The notes under the pieces are model-generated. The model made no database searches. It was not told the origin of the DNA and worked only from the letters and a program-made list of their open reading frames with translations. DNA of 27,768 bases from Pseudomonadota bacterium (lineage in GTDB: Bacteria > Pseudomonadota > Alphaproteobacteria > Rhizobiales > Devosiaceae), in assembly GCA_023436745.1 (NCBI GenBank), contig JAEZHZ010000310.1, forward strand, positions 1 to 27,768, read 5' to 3'. The position numbers and the translations under genes were made by a program. Numbering within the stretch: position 1 is the stretch's first letter; the number at the start of each line of letters is the position of its first letter. This document shows positions 16,916 through 26,334 of this stretch, piece by piece.

Positions 16916-18343
16916 TCACGCCCAGCGTTTGATGCCGTGGTCAGCAGTGGAATACGGGTGCCAGCCGGTGGAGCCGCTTCGGGCGAAGTCCACAAGCGAG
17001 CGCATCATCGAGCGGCTGAGCTCGCGGGCATGAGGATCGTCTGCGGCCAGCGGCATGTTGTCGAGGCTGCCGAAGACGAACGGCTCATCGAACCCGTGCG
17101 CGGCGCCAAGGCGGCCGTTCTCGTAAGCGGGCACGAAGGCGAACTCGTATCCGTACCCGCTGCCGCCCGCCGCCGCGTGCGCTTCAAGGGTGCGAATGGC
17201 GGGATCGCGGTAGACTGCACGGGAGAGGAAAATTTCCTCGTATTGCGTCAGGCTCAGTCCGGGCAGTTCGGCCTCCAGTGCCGCCAGTACGGGCTCGGCG
17301 TCGTCGGTGCGAAAGAGGCCGATGGAGGCCAGCAGTTCGGCGCGGTCGATCACCTCGGGCATGGTCCCGAAGGCGTACCACATCCGTGCCTCGTCGCGGG
17401 TCCAGCCGGCGACGATCTGGTGATGGCGGAAGCGTCCGGAGGCCAGCCCGTCGAGCGGATGACGCTGGAGGCTTGCTCCATCATGAACGATGCCGAAGGT
17501 ACGGCCACCGGGCGCGTTCCGCTCCCCCAGGTGCGTGGCCAGCACCTTCTCCTGCAGCGACAGGATCCGGTCGAGCGGCAGCCGCTCGAGCGCATCCACG
17601 TCTCCCGGTGACACCTCGGCGCGCTCGAGGAAATCCGCCGTGACGCCAGCCGCGGCCTCGGGCGTGATGATCCGGCTCGCCGGTCCGCTCATGAGCCACG
17701 CCCGCCGGAAGAGGTCCGAGACATTGTCGACGCCAAAGAGCGCCGCGATGGTGAAGGAACCCGACGACATGCCCGCGAGCGTGATGTTGTCCGGATCCCC
17801 GCCGAAGGCAGCGATGTTCCCGTGCACCCAGCGGAGCGCCGCCACGAAGTCGAGCATGCCCCGGTTGGCCGCACTGCGCTCCGGCCCGAACGCCTCACCC
17901 AGCGCCAGGAATCCCAGTGCGCCGACGCGCATGTTGGGGCGAACCAGCACCACGTCCCCGGCTTTGGCGAACTCGGCGTCCCGGTGGAACGTGCCGTGCG
18001 CCGCGCCGGTCTGGAAGCCGCCACCGAAGGCATGGACGATCACTGGACGGCGCTTGTCGTCGGCGGCGGGGGTATAGAGGTTGAGATTGAGACAGTCCTC
18101 GCCGGTCTCGTAGCCATCGCCGCGTGGGGCCCAGTCCGGCATGGAGCGCCTGACCTGCGGCGGGGCAAGGCCGAATTGGGTCGTGTCGACAAGCCCCCGG
18201 TTCTCGCAGGGTTGGGGTGGCCTGAACCGCAGCGGGCCCACGGGGGGCTCGGCGTAGCGGATACCGAGGAACCGGTCTCCCGTGCCGTCGCGCAGCCCCC
18301 GGTAGGTCGCCTCGCGACTGGTTGCGTCGATCGTGCCGGTCAT
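16916..18343 (-). CDS. Type-B carboxylesterase, cytoplasmic
   Basis: A 475-residue member of the carboxylesterase type B (COesterase) family. It begins with the family's RFLGIRYAEPPVGPLRF block. The oxyanion hole is HAFGGGF (104-110), the nucleophile elbow is GMSSG (Ser193; most relatives have GESAG), the acid is Glu318 (TRDEARMW) and the base is His416 (GAAHGFDEPFVFG). There is no signal peptide, so it acts inside the cell. Its ATG overlaps the stop of the DppF-like ATPase by 4 bp, making it the last gene of the operon that begins at 25487. Imported substrate would therefore meet the esterase after transport, which points to an ester or lactone substrate. The length is typical of bacterial members. 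Confidence 0.9.
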   Translation of the reverse strand: MTGTIDATSREATYRGLRDGTGDRFLGIRYAEPPVGPLRFRPPQPCENRGLVDTTQFGLAPPQVRRSMPDWAPRGDGYETGEDCLNLNLYTPAADDKRRPVIVHAFGGGFQTGAAHGTFHRDAEFAKAGDVVLVRPNMRVGALGFLALGEAFGPERSAANRGMLDFVAALRWVHGNIAAFGGDPDNITLAGMSSGSFTIAALFGVDNVSDLFRRAWLMSGPASRIITPEAAAGVTADFLERAEVSPGDVDALERLPLDRILSLQEKVLATHLGERNAPGGRTFGIVHDGASLQRHPLDGLASGRFRHHQIVAGWTRDEARMWYAFGTMPEVIDRAELLASIGLFRTDDAEPVLAALEAELPGLSLTQYEEIFLSRAVYRDPAIRTLEAHAAAGGSGYGYEFAFVPAYENGRLGAAHGFDEPFVFGSLDNMPLAADDPHARELSRSMMRSLVDFARSGSTGWHPYSTADHGIKRWA

Positions 18344-19283
18344 GCTGCAACTGCTGCCCGGTCAAGAAGATGGCAGGCCGCCTTCTGCCCCCCCTCCAGC
18401 TCGCGCATGGCCGGCTTCTCGGTGGCGCAGCGATCGAAGGCGTGAGGGCAGCGGGTGCGGAAGGCACAGCCGGAGGGAACGGCGTGCGCACTGGGGATTT
18501 CGCCCTTCAGCCGTGCCCTACGGCCGCCGCCCTTGCCGGGCGCGGAGGCGAGGAGCGCCTGGGTATAAGGATGGGCAGGGGCGCCATAGATGCGTTCGCG
18601 CGGGCCCTGCTCGACGATTTCGCCGAGATACATCACCCCGATCTCGTCGCACATGAACTGCACGACCCGCAGGTCGTGGGAGATGAAGAGCATCGTCGTG
18701 TTGTGGCGGTCCTGCAGGTCGCGCATCAGGTTGAGGACCTGGGCCTGCACCGACACATCGAGGGCGCTCACCGGTTCGTCGGCGACAATGAGCTCGGGGT
18801 TGGTCGCGAGGGCGCGGGCTATGGCGATGCGCTGGCGCTGCCCACCGGAAAACTCGTGCGGGAAGCGATCGAGCGCGGCGCGGGGCAGGCTGACTTCGCC
18901 GAGCAGGCGCTCGGCGGTCCGCAACTGCTCGGCGGGGGTGCCGACGCCATGAACCAATTGCGGCTCGACCAGGGTGTCGCGGACGCTCATCCGCGGATTA
19001 AGCGAGCCGAAGGGATCCTGAAAGATCATCTGCATGTGCCGCCGCTCTGCCCTGAGGTCACCGGCGGACAGCGTGGCCAGGTCACGGCCCCGGAAGGTGA
19101 TGGTGCCGGCGGTGGGCTCCACGAGCCGCAGGACAAGGCGGGCGGTGGTGGACTTGCCCGAGCCGGATTCGCCGACCAGGCCGAACGTCTTGCCGCGGGG
19201 AATGGAGAAGCTCACATCGCGCACCGCCTTGACCGCCCTGAAGGACTTCGAGAGGCCGGTGACCGTCAGCATCGGCTCGGGGC

Positions 19284-19287
<4 letters not shown>
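18340..19287 (-). CDS. Peptide/opine-type ABC importer ATPase 2 (DppF-like)
   Basis: A 315-residue ATPase of the dipeptide/oligopeptide/nickel importer class. Walker A is GESGSGKST (39-47), the signature is FSGGQRQR, Walker B is LIVADEPVSALDVS and the switch is FISHDL. The C-terminal oligopeptide-transporter domain has the Cys-containing block CAFRTRCPHAFDRC plus a later Cys. The open frame starts at 19413, but GGAGGA upstream of the ATG at 19287 and the overlap with the preceding stop (ATGA) fix the start there. It works as a pair with the DppD-like ATPase just upstream. A 4-bp overlap also joins it to the esterase. Confidence 0.92.
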
Positions 19288-20299
<1,012 letters not shown>

Positions 20300-20303
<4 letters not shown>

Positions 20304-21244
20304 TGGTAGCGTATCCGGGGATCGAGGAGCGCGTAGATGAGGTCGATGAGAAGGTTGAGCACCGCCAGCACCAGCGAGATGGTCAGCACTCCGCCTTCCA
20401 CGAGCGGATAATCACGCCTCGCTACGGCCTCGACGAGCATGCGGCCGAGACCCGGCAGGGCGAAGATGATCTCGATGGCCACCGCACCGCCGAGCATGTA
20501 TCCGGCGGCCAACCCGGCCACGGTGACAACCGGCATGGCTGCCGTGCGCATGGCGTAGCGGCCGATCACGGTCCTCTCCGGCAGTCCCTGGGCACGCGCG
20601 GTGGTGATGTAGGGCTCGTTCAGTACGTCCAACATCGACGAGCGCATCATGCGCGTCATCAGGGCTGACTGGCGGACGCCCAGCGCGAGCGCGGGCAGGA
20701 ATATTGTTGCCCCGAAGGCGATGATGCCGGCATCGGGAGGGTTGTAGCCGGCCACGGGGAACCAGCGCAGGGTTACCGCAAAGACGAAGATGAGGAGCAG
20801 TGCGAACCAGAACTCGGGCAGCGAAATACCCAGGACCGCCGTGGTCACCACGCCGCGGTCGATGGGCTTGTTGCGGTTCATCGCGGAGATCAGCCCGAGG
20901 GTGATCCCGATAATGATGGCAAGCGTGAGCGCCACCAGCGTCAGCAGGATCGTGACGACCGCATAGCGCGGGATGATCTGCATCACCGGCTCGCGGAAGA
21001 AGATCGAGTTCCCGAGGTCGAGCGTCACGATCCCCTTGAGCCAGAGGAAGAACTGGATCCAGATCGGCTGGTCGAGTCCGAGCTGTGTGCGTAGCGCCGC
21101 GATCTGCTCGGGCGTCGCCTGATCGCCGAGCATCATGCCGGCCGGGTCACCCGGCGACAGGCGCAGCAGCAGGAAGACGAGGATCAGGGGCACGAAGATC
21201 GTGGGCAGGATCAGAAGAAAGCGTTTGCCGAGATAGCGCAGCAT
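20300..21244 (-). CDS. Peptide/opine-type ABC importer permease 1 (DppB-like)
   Basis: A 314-residue inner-membrane permease. It starts with the family-typical MLRYLGKRFLLILPTIF helix and the RLSPGDPA motif. An extracytoplasmic segment containing LGLDQPIWIQF follows. The coupling loop is EPYITTARAQGLPERTV and the C-terminus LLDPRIRY is that of DppB/GsiC proteins. The start is one base after the DppC-like stop, and the end overlaps the DppD-like start. Hydrophobic profile and length are normal. Confidence 0.93.
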
Positions 21245-21245
21245 G

Positions 21246-22148
21246 TCAGCGCCTCCGTGCCAGGCGCGGATCGAGAATGTCGCGCAGACTGTCGCCCAGA
21301 AGATTGAGCGCGAGGATGGTGAACATCAGCGCCAGACCCGGAAAGAGTACGATCCAGGGCGCCTGGGCGATGTAGTTGCGCGCTTCGGTCAGGGCATTGC
21401 CCCAGCTCAGTTCCTTGGGACCGATGCCCACACCGATGAAGCTGAGGCCGGCTTCACCGAGCACGGCGGCGGAAAAGATGAAGGAGGCCTGCACCAGGAT
21501 GGGCGAACTCACGGCGGGCAGGATGTAGTGCGTGAACAGGCGCAGCGTGGGCACACCGACGGACCGGGCTGCCTCGATCATCTGCAACTCGCGAACCACG
21601 AGCACCTGACCGCGCACGACGCGCAGGGAGGGAGCGATGAGCACGATCGACAGCGAGGTGATCACCGTGGTCATCGAGGGGCCCATGATCCCGGCGGCGG
21701 CAGTGGCCAGAACGATTCCGGGGAAGGCCATGAGGCCGTCGACCAGCCGCATGAGCACGACGTCGACCTGGCGATAGAAGCCGGAGATGGCGCCGAGCAC
21801 CACCGCGATGGACATGGAGATGATGGTCACCACGAGGCCGACGAGCAGGGAGGTGCGGCCGCCATGCAGCACCATCTTGAACATGTCGCGGCCAAGATTG
21901 TCCGTGCCGAAGAAGTGCTCGGCACCGGGAGGCGTGAAACGGTCGGCAGGGCTCACCCTCAGCGGGTTGCCGGGTGCCAGCAGTGGCGCCAGGATCGCGC
22001 TGAGCGAGATGACCAGCAGGATGCCAATGGACACCATTGCGGTGGGGTTCGCGGTGAGCCGCTGCCAGACCGACTTGTTGGTGGTGACGAAGACTTCTTC
22101 GTCACCACCGTTCAGGCGGTCGGGAGATATCGCCTGAGTGTTGCTCAT
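21246..22148 (-). CDS. Peptide/opine-type ABC importer permease 2 (DppC-like)
   Basis: A 300-residue permease with a cytoplasmic N-terminal tail and the DppC hallmarks HFFGTDNLGRDMF after the first helix, a coupling loop with MIEAARSVGVPTLRLF, and the end GDSLRDILDPRL. It lies between the binding-protein and DppB-like genes; in most dpp/opp operons the DppB gene precedes DppC, so the order here (C before B) is reversed. Gaps are 2 bp upstream and 1 bp downstream. Confidence 0.92.
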   Translation of the reverse strand: MSNTQAISPDRLNGGDEEVFVTTNKSVWQRLTANPTAMVSIGILLVISLSAILAPLLAPGNPLRVSPADRFTPPGAEHFFGTDNLGRDMFKMVLHGGRTSLLVGLVVTIISMSIAVVLGAISGFYRQVDVVLMRLVDGLMAFPGIVLATAAAGIMGPSMTTVITSLSIVLIAPSLRVVRGQVLVVRELQMIEAARSVGVPTLRLFTHYILPAVSSPILVQASFIFSAAVLGEAGLSFIGVGIGPKELSWGNALTEARNYIAQAPWIVLFPGLALMFTILALNLLGDSLRDILDPRLARRR

Positions 22149-22150
22149 GC

Positions 22151-23722
22151 TCAGTTCGCTGCCGGCGGTGCGACGTTGTAGAAGTCGTAGCTGCGTGCCG
22201 GAACGCGAGCCGGGTTACCGACCCCTGCGCGGATGCCGTACATGTTGGCTTCCGTGCCGTACTTGACCCACGGGAACTGATCGTAGGCGAGTGCGTGGAT
22301 CTCCTCGAAGATCGCCTTGCGCTCATCCGGATCGATGGTCGATGCGATCTTCTCCATCAGCTCCATCTTGGTGGGATCGGTCCAGAACCCCGGATAGGTG
22401 GCGTTGAGGAAGGCAATCGAGGTTGGGTCGATATAGGTCGGAAGGAAGCTCGAGAACGCATCCATCTGGGCAGAGTCGGCGCGCGCCTGGATGTAGTTCG
22501 CCATGGGCGACTCCACGATCTCGACGTTGATGCCGTATTCCTCGAGTTGCTGGGAGGCCGTGATCGCGGGCAGGAAGTGCTTCTGGTACTGCTCCGAGGC
22601 GACGAGCCAGCGGATCGGCTCGCCGTTGTAGCTGGAGGCGGCGAGGTATTCCTTGACCTTGTCGGGGTTCGGGGTGCCGAAACCCTCGGGCACGCCGGAG
22701 GTGGTGTACCAGAACGAGTTGGGATCGGGGATCCAGCTCGGATCGAGGGTGTAGAACTCCGGATTGCCCACGGAGGCGAGCATGATCGGCTCCATCTCCA
22801 GGGCATAGAAGAAGGCGCGGCGCAGGTTCACGTCGGCCATCGGGCCGTCCTTGGTGTTGAGCACAACGGCCAGGGACTGGTTGTTGGGCACAACGACCGC
22901 TTCGGTGTTCGGGTCGTTCTGCAGCGCATCATAGAAGTCGGTGGGCAGTTCCATCGCGACATCGATCTCGCCGGTTATCAGGGAGTCGCGGCGGACAGAG
23001 GCTTCCGGCATCAGGCGGAGCTGGATGGTGTCGGCATAGGCATGCTTCCTGCCGGCCGCAGCCGAGGTCGGCTCGGACCTGGCCTGGTAGTCCTCCCAGC
23101 GGGTGAGGGTCGTGCCCTGGTCAGGCATATAGCTGGTGATGGCGTATGGCCCGGTACAGTCGAGCGAGCGCGCTGCTTCGGTCGGGCTGGCGCCCTCGAG
23201 CGAGGCCTGGGACAGGATCACTGCCTGCTGGCCGGCAAGGATGCCGGGCACGATGGGAGTGGGGGTGGTGAGATTGAACCGGACGGTACGTTCATCGACC
23301 GCCTCGATCGACTCCGTCACGCCCTTGAACGAAGCGCCGATGCCGGCGGATTCACGGAACCGCTCCAGCGAGGCAACCACGTCGGCCGAGGTCAGGTCGG
23401 CACCGCTCTGGAACTTCAGCCCTTCGCGCAGGGTGACGGTCAACGTCTTGCCGTCCTCGCTGTACTCGAAGCTGTCCGCCAGCATGGGCTGGGGGGTCCA
23501 GGTCTCGTCGGTGGCGAACAGCCCTTCACAGGCGATCGCTGCGGTGAGCCAGTTCACGCCGAACGTCGTCACCACCGGGTCGGGTGAGGGCGCCATCTGC
23601 GAAATGCCGATTCGCAGCGTGCCGCCGCGCTCGAACTCGTCGGCCAGGGCCGGCTGCGCGGCCACGATGGCCAGCGATGCGCCGGCCAGCAGCATGCGCT
23701 GCAGGGTCTTCAACTGTGTCAT
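22151..23722 (-). CDS. Peptide/opine-type ABC importer substrate-binding protein
   Basis: A 523-residue extracytoplasmic solute-binding protein of family 5 (DppA/OppA class). The signal peptide is MTQLKTLQRMLLAGASLAIV through ALA. The mature protein shows the family elements LADSFEYSEDGKTLTVTLRE, GLKFQSGADLTSADVV and VNLRRAFFYALE. The frame runs back to 24016, but GGGAGGA five bases before the ATG at 23722 and the signal peptide set the start, which also overlaps the AtuA-C stop by 4 bp. Members bind peptides, but also opines, sugars, siderophores or aromatics. Genes around it argue against a plain dipeptide ligand. Confidence 0.92.
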   Translation of the reverse strand: MTQLKTLQRMLLAGASLAIVAAQPALADEFERGGTLRIGISQMAPSPDPVVTTFGVNWLTAAIACEGLFATDETWTPQPMLADSFEYSEDGKTLTVTLREGLKFQSGADLTSADVVASLERFRESAGIGASFKGVTESIEAVDERTVRFNLTTPTPIVPGILAGQQAVILSQASLEGASPTEAARSLDCTGPYAITSYMPDQGTTLTRWEDYQARSEPTSAAAGRKHAYADTIQLRLMPEASVRRDSLITGEIDVAMELPTDFYDALQNDPNTEAVVVPNNQSLAVVLNTKDGPMADVNLRRAFFYALEMEPIMLASVGNPEFYTLDPSWIPDPNSFWYTTSGVPEGFGTPNPDKVKEYLAASSYNGEPIRWLVASEQYQKHFLPAITASQQLEEYGINVEIVESPMANYIQARADSAQMDAFSSFLPTYIDPTSIAFLNATYPGFWTDPTKMELMEKIASTIDPDERKAIFEEIHALAYDQFPWVKYGTEANMYGIRAGVGNPARVPARSYDFYNVAPPAAN

Positions 23723-24123
23723 AGATTCCTCCCTTGATCCTCTATCGGACTGTTTTGCAATGCAGGTTCGGGCACGAAGCCGTTGCCAGGGGTGACCGGC
23801 ACCTGGACGTCGAGATCCAGCACCAGATAGCTGAGGCACTTGCCGTGGGTATCGACGGCGAGGCTGGAATTGACGCCGCCTTCGAGCGCATCCTCGATGA
23901 CGAAATTGAGGGCCCCGAGCCCCGGCAGCTCGTAGCGCTGCACGCTTGTCACGCCGCGGTGGGCAAACAGCGCCGCAACCCGTTCGGCCGTGACCTGATC
24001 CTTCAGCAGCGGCCAATGCCGCTGGTCATAGGCGATGACGTTGACATTGAGCCGGTTGCCCTTGTCGCCGGAGCGGCCATGCGCCAGGGCGTGAAGCTTG
24101 GTGGTGCGTACTGGGCCGTTCAT
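23719..24123 (-). CDS. AtuA-like C-terminal (ferredoxin-fold) subunit
   Basis: A 134-residue protein matching the C-terminal ferredoxin-fold domain of AtuA-type proteins. It has the conserved blocks HGRSGDKGNRLNVNVIAY, RYELPGLGALNFVIEDAL and GGVNSSLAVDTHGK. In AtuA of Pseudomonas terpene-utilisation loci this domain is fused behind the large domain. Here it is a separate polypeptide whose start overlaps the large subunit's stop by 4 bp (ATGA), so the two are presumably made in equal amounts and assemble. The reaction of this family is not established. Its last codons overlap the start of the binding-protein gene. Confidence 0.85.
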   Translation of the reverse strand: MNGPVRTTKLHALAHGRSGDKGNRLNVNVIAYDQRHWPLLKDQVTAERVAALFAHRGVTSVQRYELPGLGALNFVIEDALEGGVNSSLAVDTHGKCLSYLVLDLDVQVPVTPGNGFVPEPALQNSPIEDQGRNL

Positions 24124-25487
24124 TGGGCAGTCTCGGCAAACTGGAAGCTGGGCGTGACCACCTCGCGAGGCACGAGATAGGAGAGGGTGCGCACGCGGGG
24201 CCTTACGCTCTGGCGCACGCCACCGCCTCCGGCAGGGCCACAGCAGTACAGAGCGTTGACTTCCTGCACGGCGCGCTCGACGACGCGCTGCTCGGAGGCG
24301 CCGAACGCAAAACGCACCCGGTAGTCGCCCGAACCGGCGTCGGAATAGTCGAGCAGCAGGTCGCCATTGTCCGAGTCAAAGGCGCTCAAGGTGCCGATGA
24401 TGTCGGCGCGATGCCTGACCGGCAGGCCACGGCGCAGGATGCGTTCGTTGATCGTGGTGATTGCCAGCCGGGCGCGCGCCAGGGCGTTCGGTCCGGCATA
24501 GGAGATTTCGGCTTCCCCGAGCCAGTCGCCGAAGTAGCTGACGGTGGCCTTGAGTTGCTGCGGGGCCGCACGACCACGTGCACCGGAGACCCGGACCCGG
24601 TTGTCGCCGACCTGCTGGAGTTCGACGCCGGTGATGTCGAGCGTCACGTCCGGAGTGAGGTACGCAGCAGGGTCGTGAATCTCGTAGAGCAGTTGCTCCT
24701 TGACCGTTCGCAGGTCAACGAGCCCACCCGTGCCTGCGGCCTTGGTGATGACAAAGCTGCCGTCGGCGGAAACCTCGGCGATCGGGAATCCGATATTGGC
24801 GGTGTCGGGCACATCCTTGAAGCCAGGGTCGGCGAAGAAGCCGCCGGACACCTGTGATCCGCACTCGAGCAGGTGGCCCACCAGAGTGCCGGCAGCGATC
24901 AGATCAAGGTCCTGCCACGACCAGCCGAAATGAGCGACGAGTGGCCCAAGCGCAAGGGCCGGATCGGCAACCCGGCCGGTCACCACCACCTGTGCCCCTG
25001 CCTGAATGGCCTCGGCAATCGGGGCGGCGCCGACATAGGCGTTGATAGCGATGACATCGCCCTCAATACCGGGCAGGCGGCCGTCCCCGTCCCAGCGCTC
25101 CGCATCGCTCAGCTCGATGCGGCCCGCCAGATCGTCACCGGCAACCACCGCGATGCGGAGTGAACCGAGGCCGAGCCTATGTGCCATCGCCTGGATGGCC
25201 GCCGCCGCGGCTGGCGGGTTTGCCTGGCCGAAATTGCCGACGATGGTGATGCCGGACCTGACGCAGTCGGCGAGAACAGGCTCAAGCAGGTCCTCGAGCA
25301 GGGGCTCGTATCCGCGGGTGGGGTCCTGCCGCCGGGCGATATGCCCCAGTGCGAGTGTTCGTTCGCCAAGCGTTTCGAAGATGATTGCCCCGCCTTGCCC
25401 GGCGGCAGCGATGGCTGCGACGACGGACTGCGGTGCGTCGACGCGGTCACCTGAAAAACCAGCACCACTGCCTATGCGAAACACCAT
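24120..25487 (-). CDS. AtuA-like N-terminal domain protein (DUF1446 family)
   Basis: A 455-residue protein of the acyclic terpene utilisation N-terminal family (formerly DUF1446). It opens with RIGSGAGFSGDRVDA, a family hallmark, followed by FETLGERTLALGHIARRQ, GNFGQANPPAAAAA, VVVTGRVADPALALGPL and LECGSQVSGGFFADPG. No signal peptide is present. It is the first gene of the eight-gene operon, starting across the dyad from the GntR regulator. The GGGAGGG upstream sits very close to the ATG, so the adjacent GTG codon could also start. In Pseudomonas, AtuA belongs to citronellol/geraniol breakdown, but the acyl-CoA carboxylase and dehydrogenase genes of that pathway are absent here. I therefore infer a family relationship, not the terpene pathway. 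Confidence 0.85.
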   Translation of the reverse strand: MVFRIGSGAGFSGDRVDAPQSVVAAIAAAGQGGAIIFETLGERTLALGHIARRQDPTRGYEPLLEDLLEPVLADCVRSGITIVGNFGQANPPAAAAAIQAMAHRLGLGSLRIAVVAGDDLAGRIELSDAERWDGDGRLPGIEGDVIAINAYVGAAPIAEAIQAGAQVVVTGRVADPALALGPLVAHFGWSWQDLDLIAAGTLVGHLLECGSQVSGGFFADPGFKDVPDTANIGFPIAEVSADGSFVITKAAGTGGLVDLRTVKEQLLYEIHDPAAYLTPDVTLDITGVELQQVGDNRVRVSGARGRAAPQQLKATVSYFGDWLGEAEISYAGPNALARARLAITTINERILRRGLPVRHRADIIGTLSAFDSDNGDLLLDYSDAGSGDYRVRFAFGASEQRVVERAVQEVNALYCCGPAGGGGVRQSVRPRVRTLSYLVPREVVTPSFQFAETAQ

Positions 25488-25508
25488 GACCCTCCCGTGA
25501 TCGTGAGA

Positions 25509-25537
25509 GTCATCGGAAAGATTATCGATAATGTCAA
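25509..25537 (-). promoter_or_regulatory. Candidate promoter of the AtuA/ABC/esterase operon
   Basis: On the minus strand TTGACA (25537-25532) is followed after 17 bp by GATGAC (25514-25509). The -35 is perfect and the -10 weak. The dyad core at 25521-25532 fills the spacer, so a bound regulator would block RNA polymerase. Confidence 0.4.
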
Positions 25538-25542
25538 CGATG
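25511..25542. promoter_or_regulatory. 32-bp symmetrical operator dyad
   Basis: The sequence is CATCG, five bases, the perfect 12-bp palindrome ATTATCGATAAT (25521-25532), five bases, CGATG. Both arms are symmetrical about the same centre. It lies between the divergent AtuA operon and the GntR gene and overlaps the minus-strand promoter, as expected for the binding site of the adjacent dimeric regulator. Confidence 0.65.
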
Positions 25543-25543
25543 A

Positions 25544-25572
25544 TTGTGCGGGCGGGCCGTTGCGGCTATCCT
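25544..25572 (+). promoter_or_regulatory. Candidate promoter of the GntR/FCD gene
   Basis: TTGTGC (25544-25549), a 17-bp spacer and TATCCT (25567-25572) give a moderate plus-strand promoter just beyond the operator. It would start transcription near 25579, which excludes the upstream ATG at 25531 as the translation start. Confidence 0.35.
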
Positions 25573-25605
25573 GTGCCTGTGCAAATCAATGGAGGCGACT
25601 GCACG

Positions 25606-26280
25606 GTGCCAGCAGCCAAGTCATTGCCTGAGCAGGCGAAAAGCTGGGACGCGGTGTATCGCGACCTGCAGCGCCAGATCATCGCTGGTCAGCTCCGGCC
25701 ACGCGAGCGCCTGGTGGAGGACGAGATCATCGCCCGCACCGGCGCCACCCGGCACGCCGTGCGCAGGGCGTTCGATGAACTCGAGCGCATGGGGCTGGTG
25801 GTTCGCCAGCCAAACAAGGGCGTTCAGGTCCGCGACTACTCGATCCATGAGATCGAGGAACTCTACGAGATTCGGGAGTGCCTGGAGCGCCAGGCCGCGT
25901 CACGCTTCACCAAGCCCGCCGATCCGGCGTTCATCGAGCAGTTGACCGACATCGCGGCGCGGCATCGCGATGCCTCGCGGGCGCAGCATTTTGCCGAGGT
26001 GTTCTCGCTCAACAACACCTTCCACGAGGTGCTCTACCGTGCTGCCGGCAATCAGCAGCTGGCGAGCGCCATACTGCATTACACCTTTGCCACGCACCCG
26101 ATTCGGACGCGTGCGTTTCCCAGCGAAGAGCTGCGCGAGATTGCCATCTCCGAGCACTTCGAAATGATCGATGCCATCGCCAACGGGGATGGGGAGCGGC
26201 TTGGATCAGTGATCATTCGCCACATCACGCGTCCGAAGGACTTCTATCTGAAGGCCACCTACATAGAGGCCTCGTTCTGA
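25606..26280 (+). CDS. GntR-family regulator, FCD subfamily
   Basis: A 224-residue transcription factor. An N-terminal winged helix-turn-helix (about 15-76; RLVEDEIIARTGATRHAVRR then GLVVRQPNKGVQV) is followed by an all-helical FCD effector domain (about 83-205) starting EIEELYEIRECLERQAA. FCD domains bind small organic acids, often through a metal held by conserved His/Asp; candidates include the Asn/His of NNTFHEVLYRA. The frame opens at ATG 25531, but that codon lies inside the operator and has no ribosome site. GTG 25606 with GGAGG 10 bases upstream gives a normal-length N-terminus. It is divergent from the AtuA/ABC/esterase operon and is the obvious candidate repressor. Confidence 0.85.
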   Translation: MPAAKSLPEQAKSWDAVYRDLQRQIIAGQLRPRERLVEDEIIARTGATRHAVRRAFDELERMGLVVRQPNKGVQVRDYSIHEIEELYEIRECLERQAASRFTKPADPAFIEQLTDIAARHRDASRAQHFAEVFSLNNTFHEVLYRAAGNQQLASAILHYTFATHPIRTRAFPSEELREIAISEHFEMIDAIANGDGERLGSVIIRHITRPKDFYLKATYIEASF

Positions 26281-26334
26281 AGGGCGTTCGGCGACTCCAG
26301 CGGGCCTGATCTCTCGCCATTGGAACAGGAACGG

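Noticed and set aside
22295..23587. Plus-strand frame of 430 codons
   Set aside because: Antisense to the family-5 binding protein; no motif or ribosome site.
24120..25487. Assignment to the citronellol/geraniol (atu) pathway
   Set aside because: Only the AtuA family protein is present. The geranyl-CoA carboxylase, acyl-CoA dehydrogenase and hydratase genes are missing from the window.
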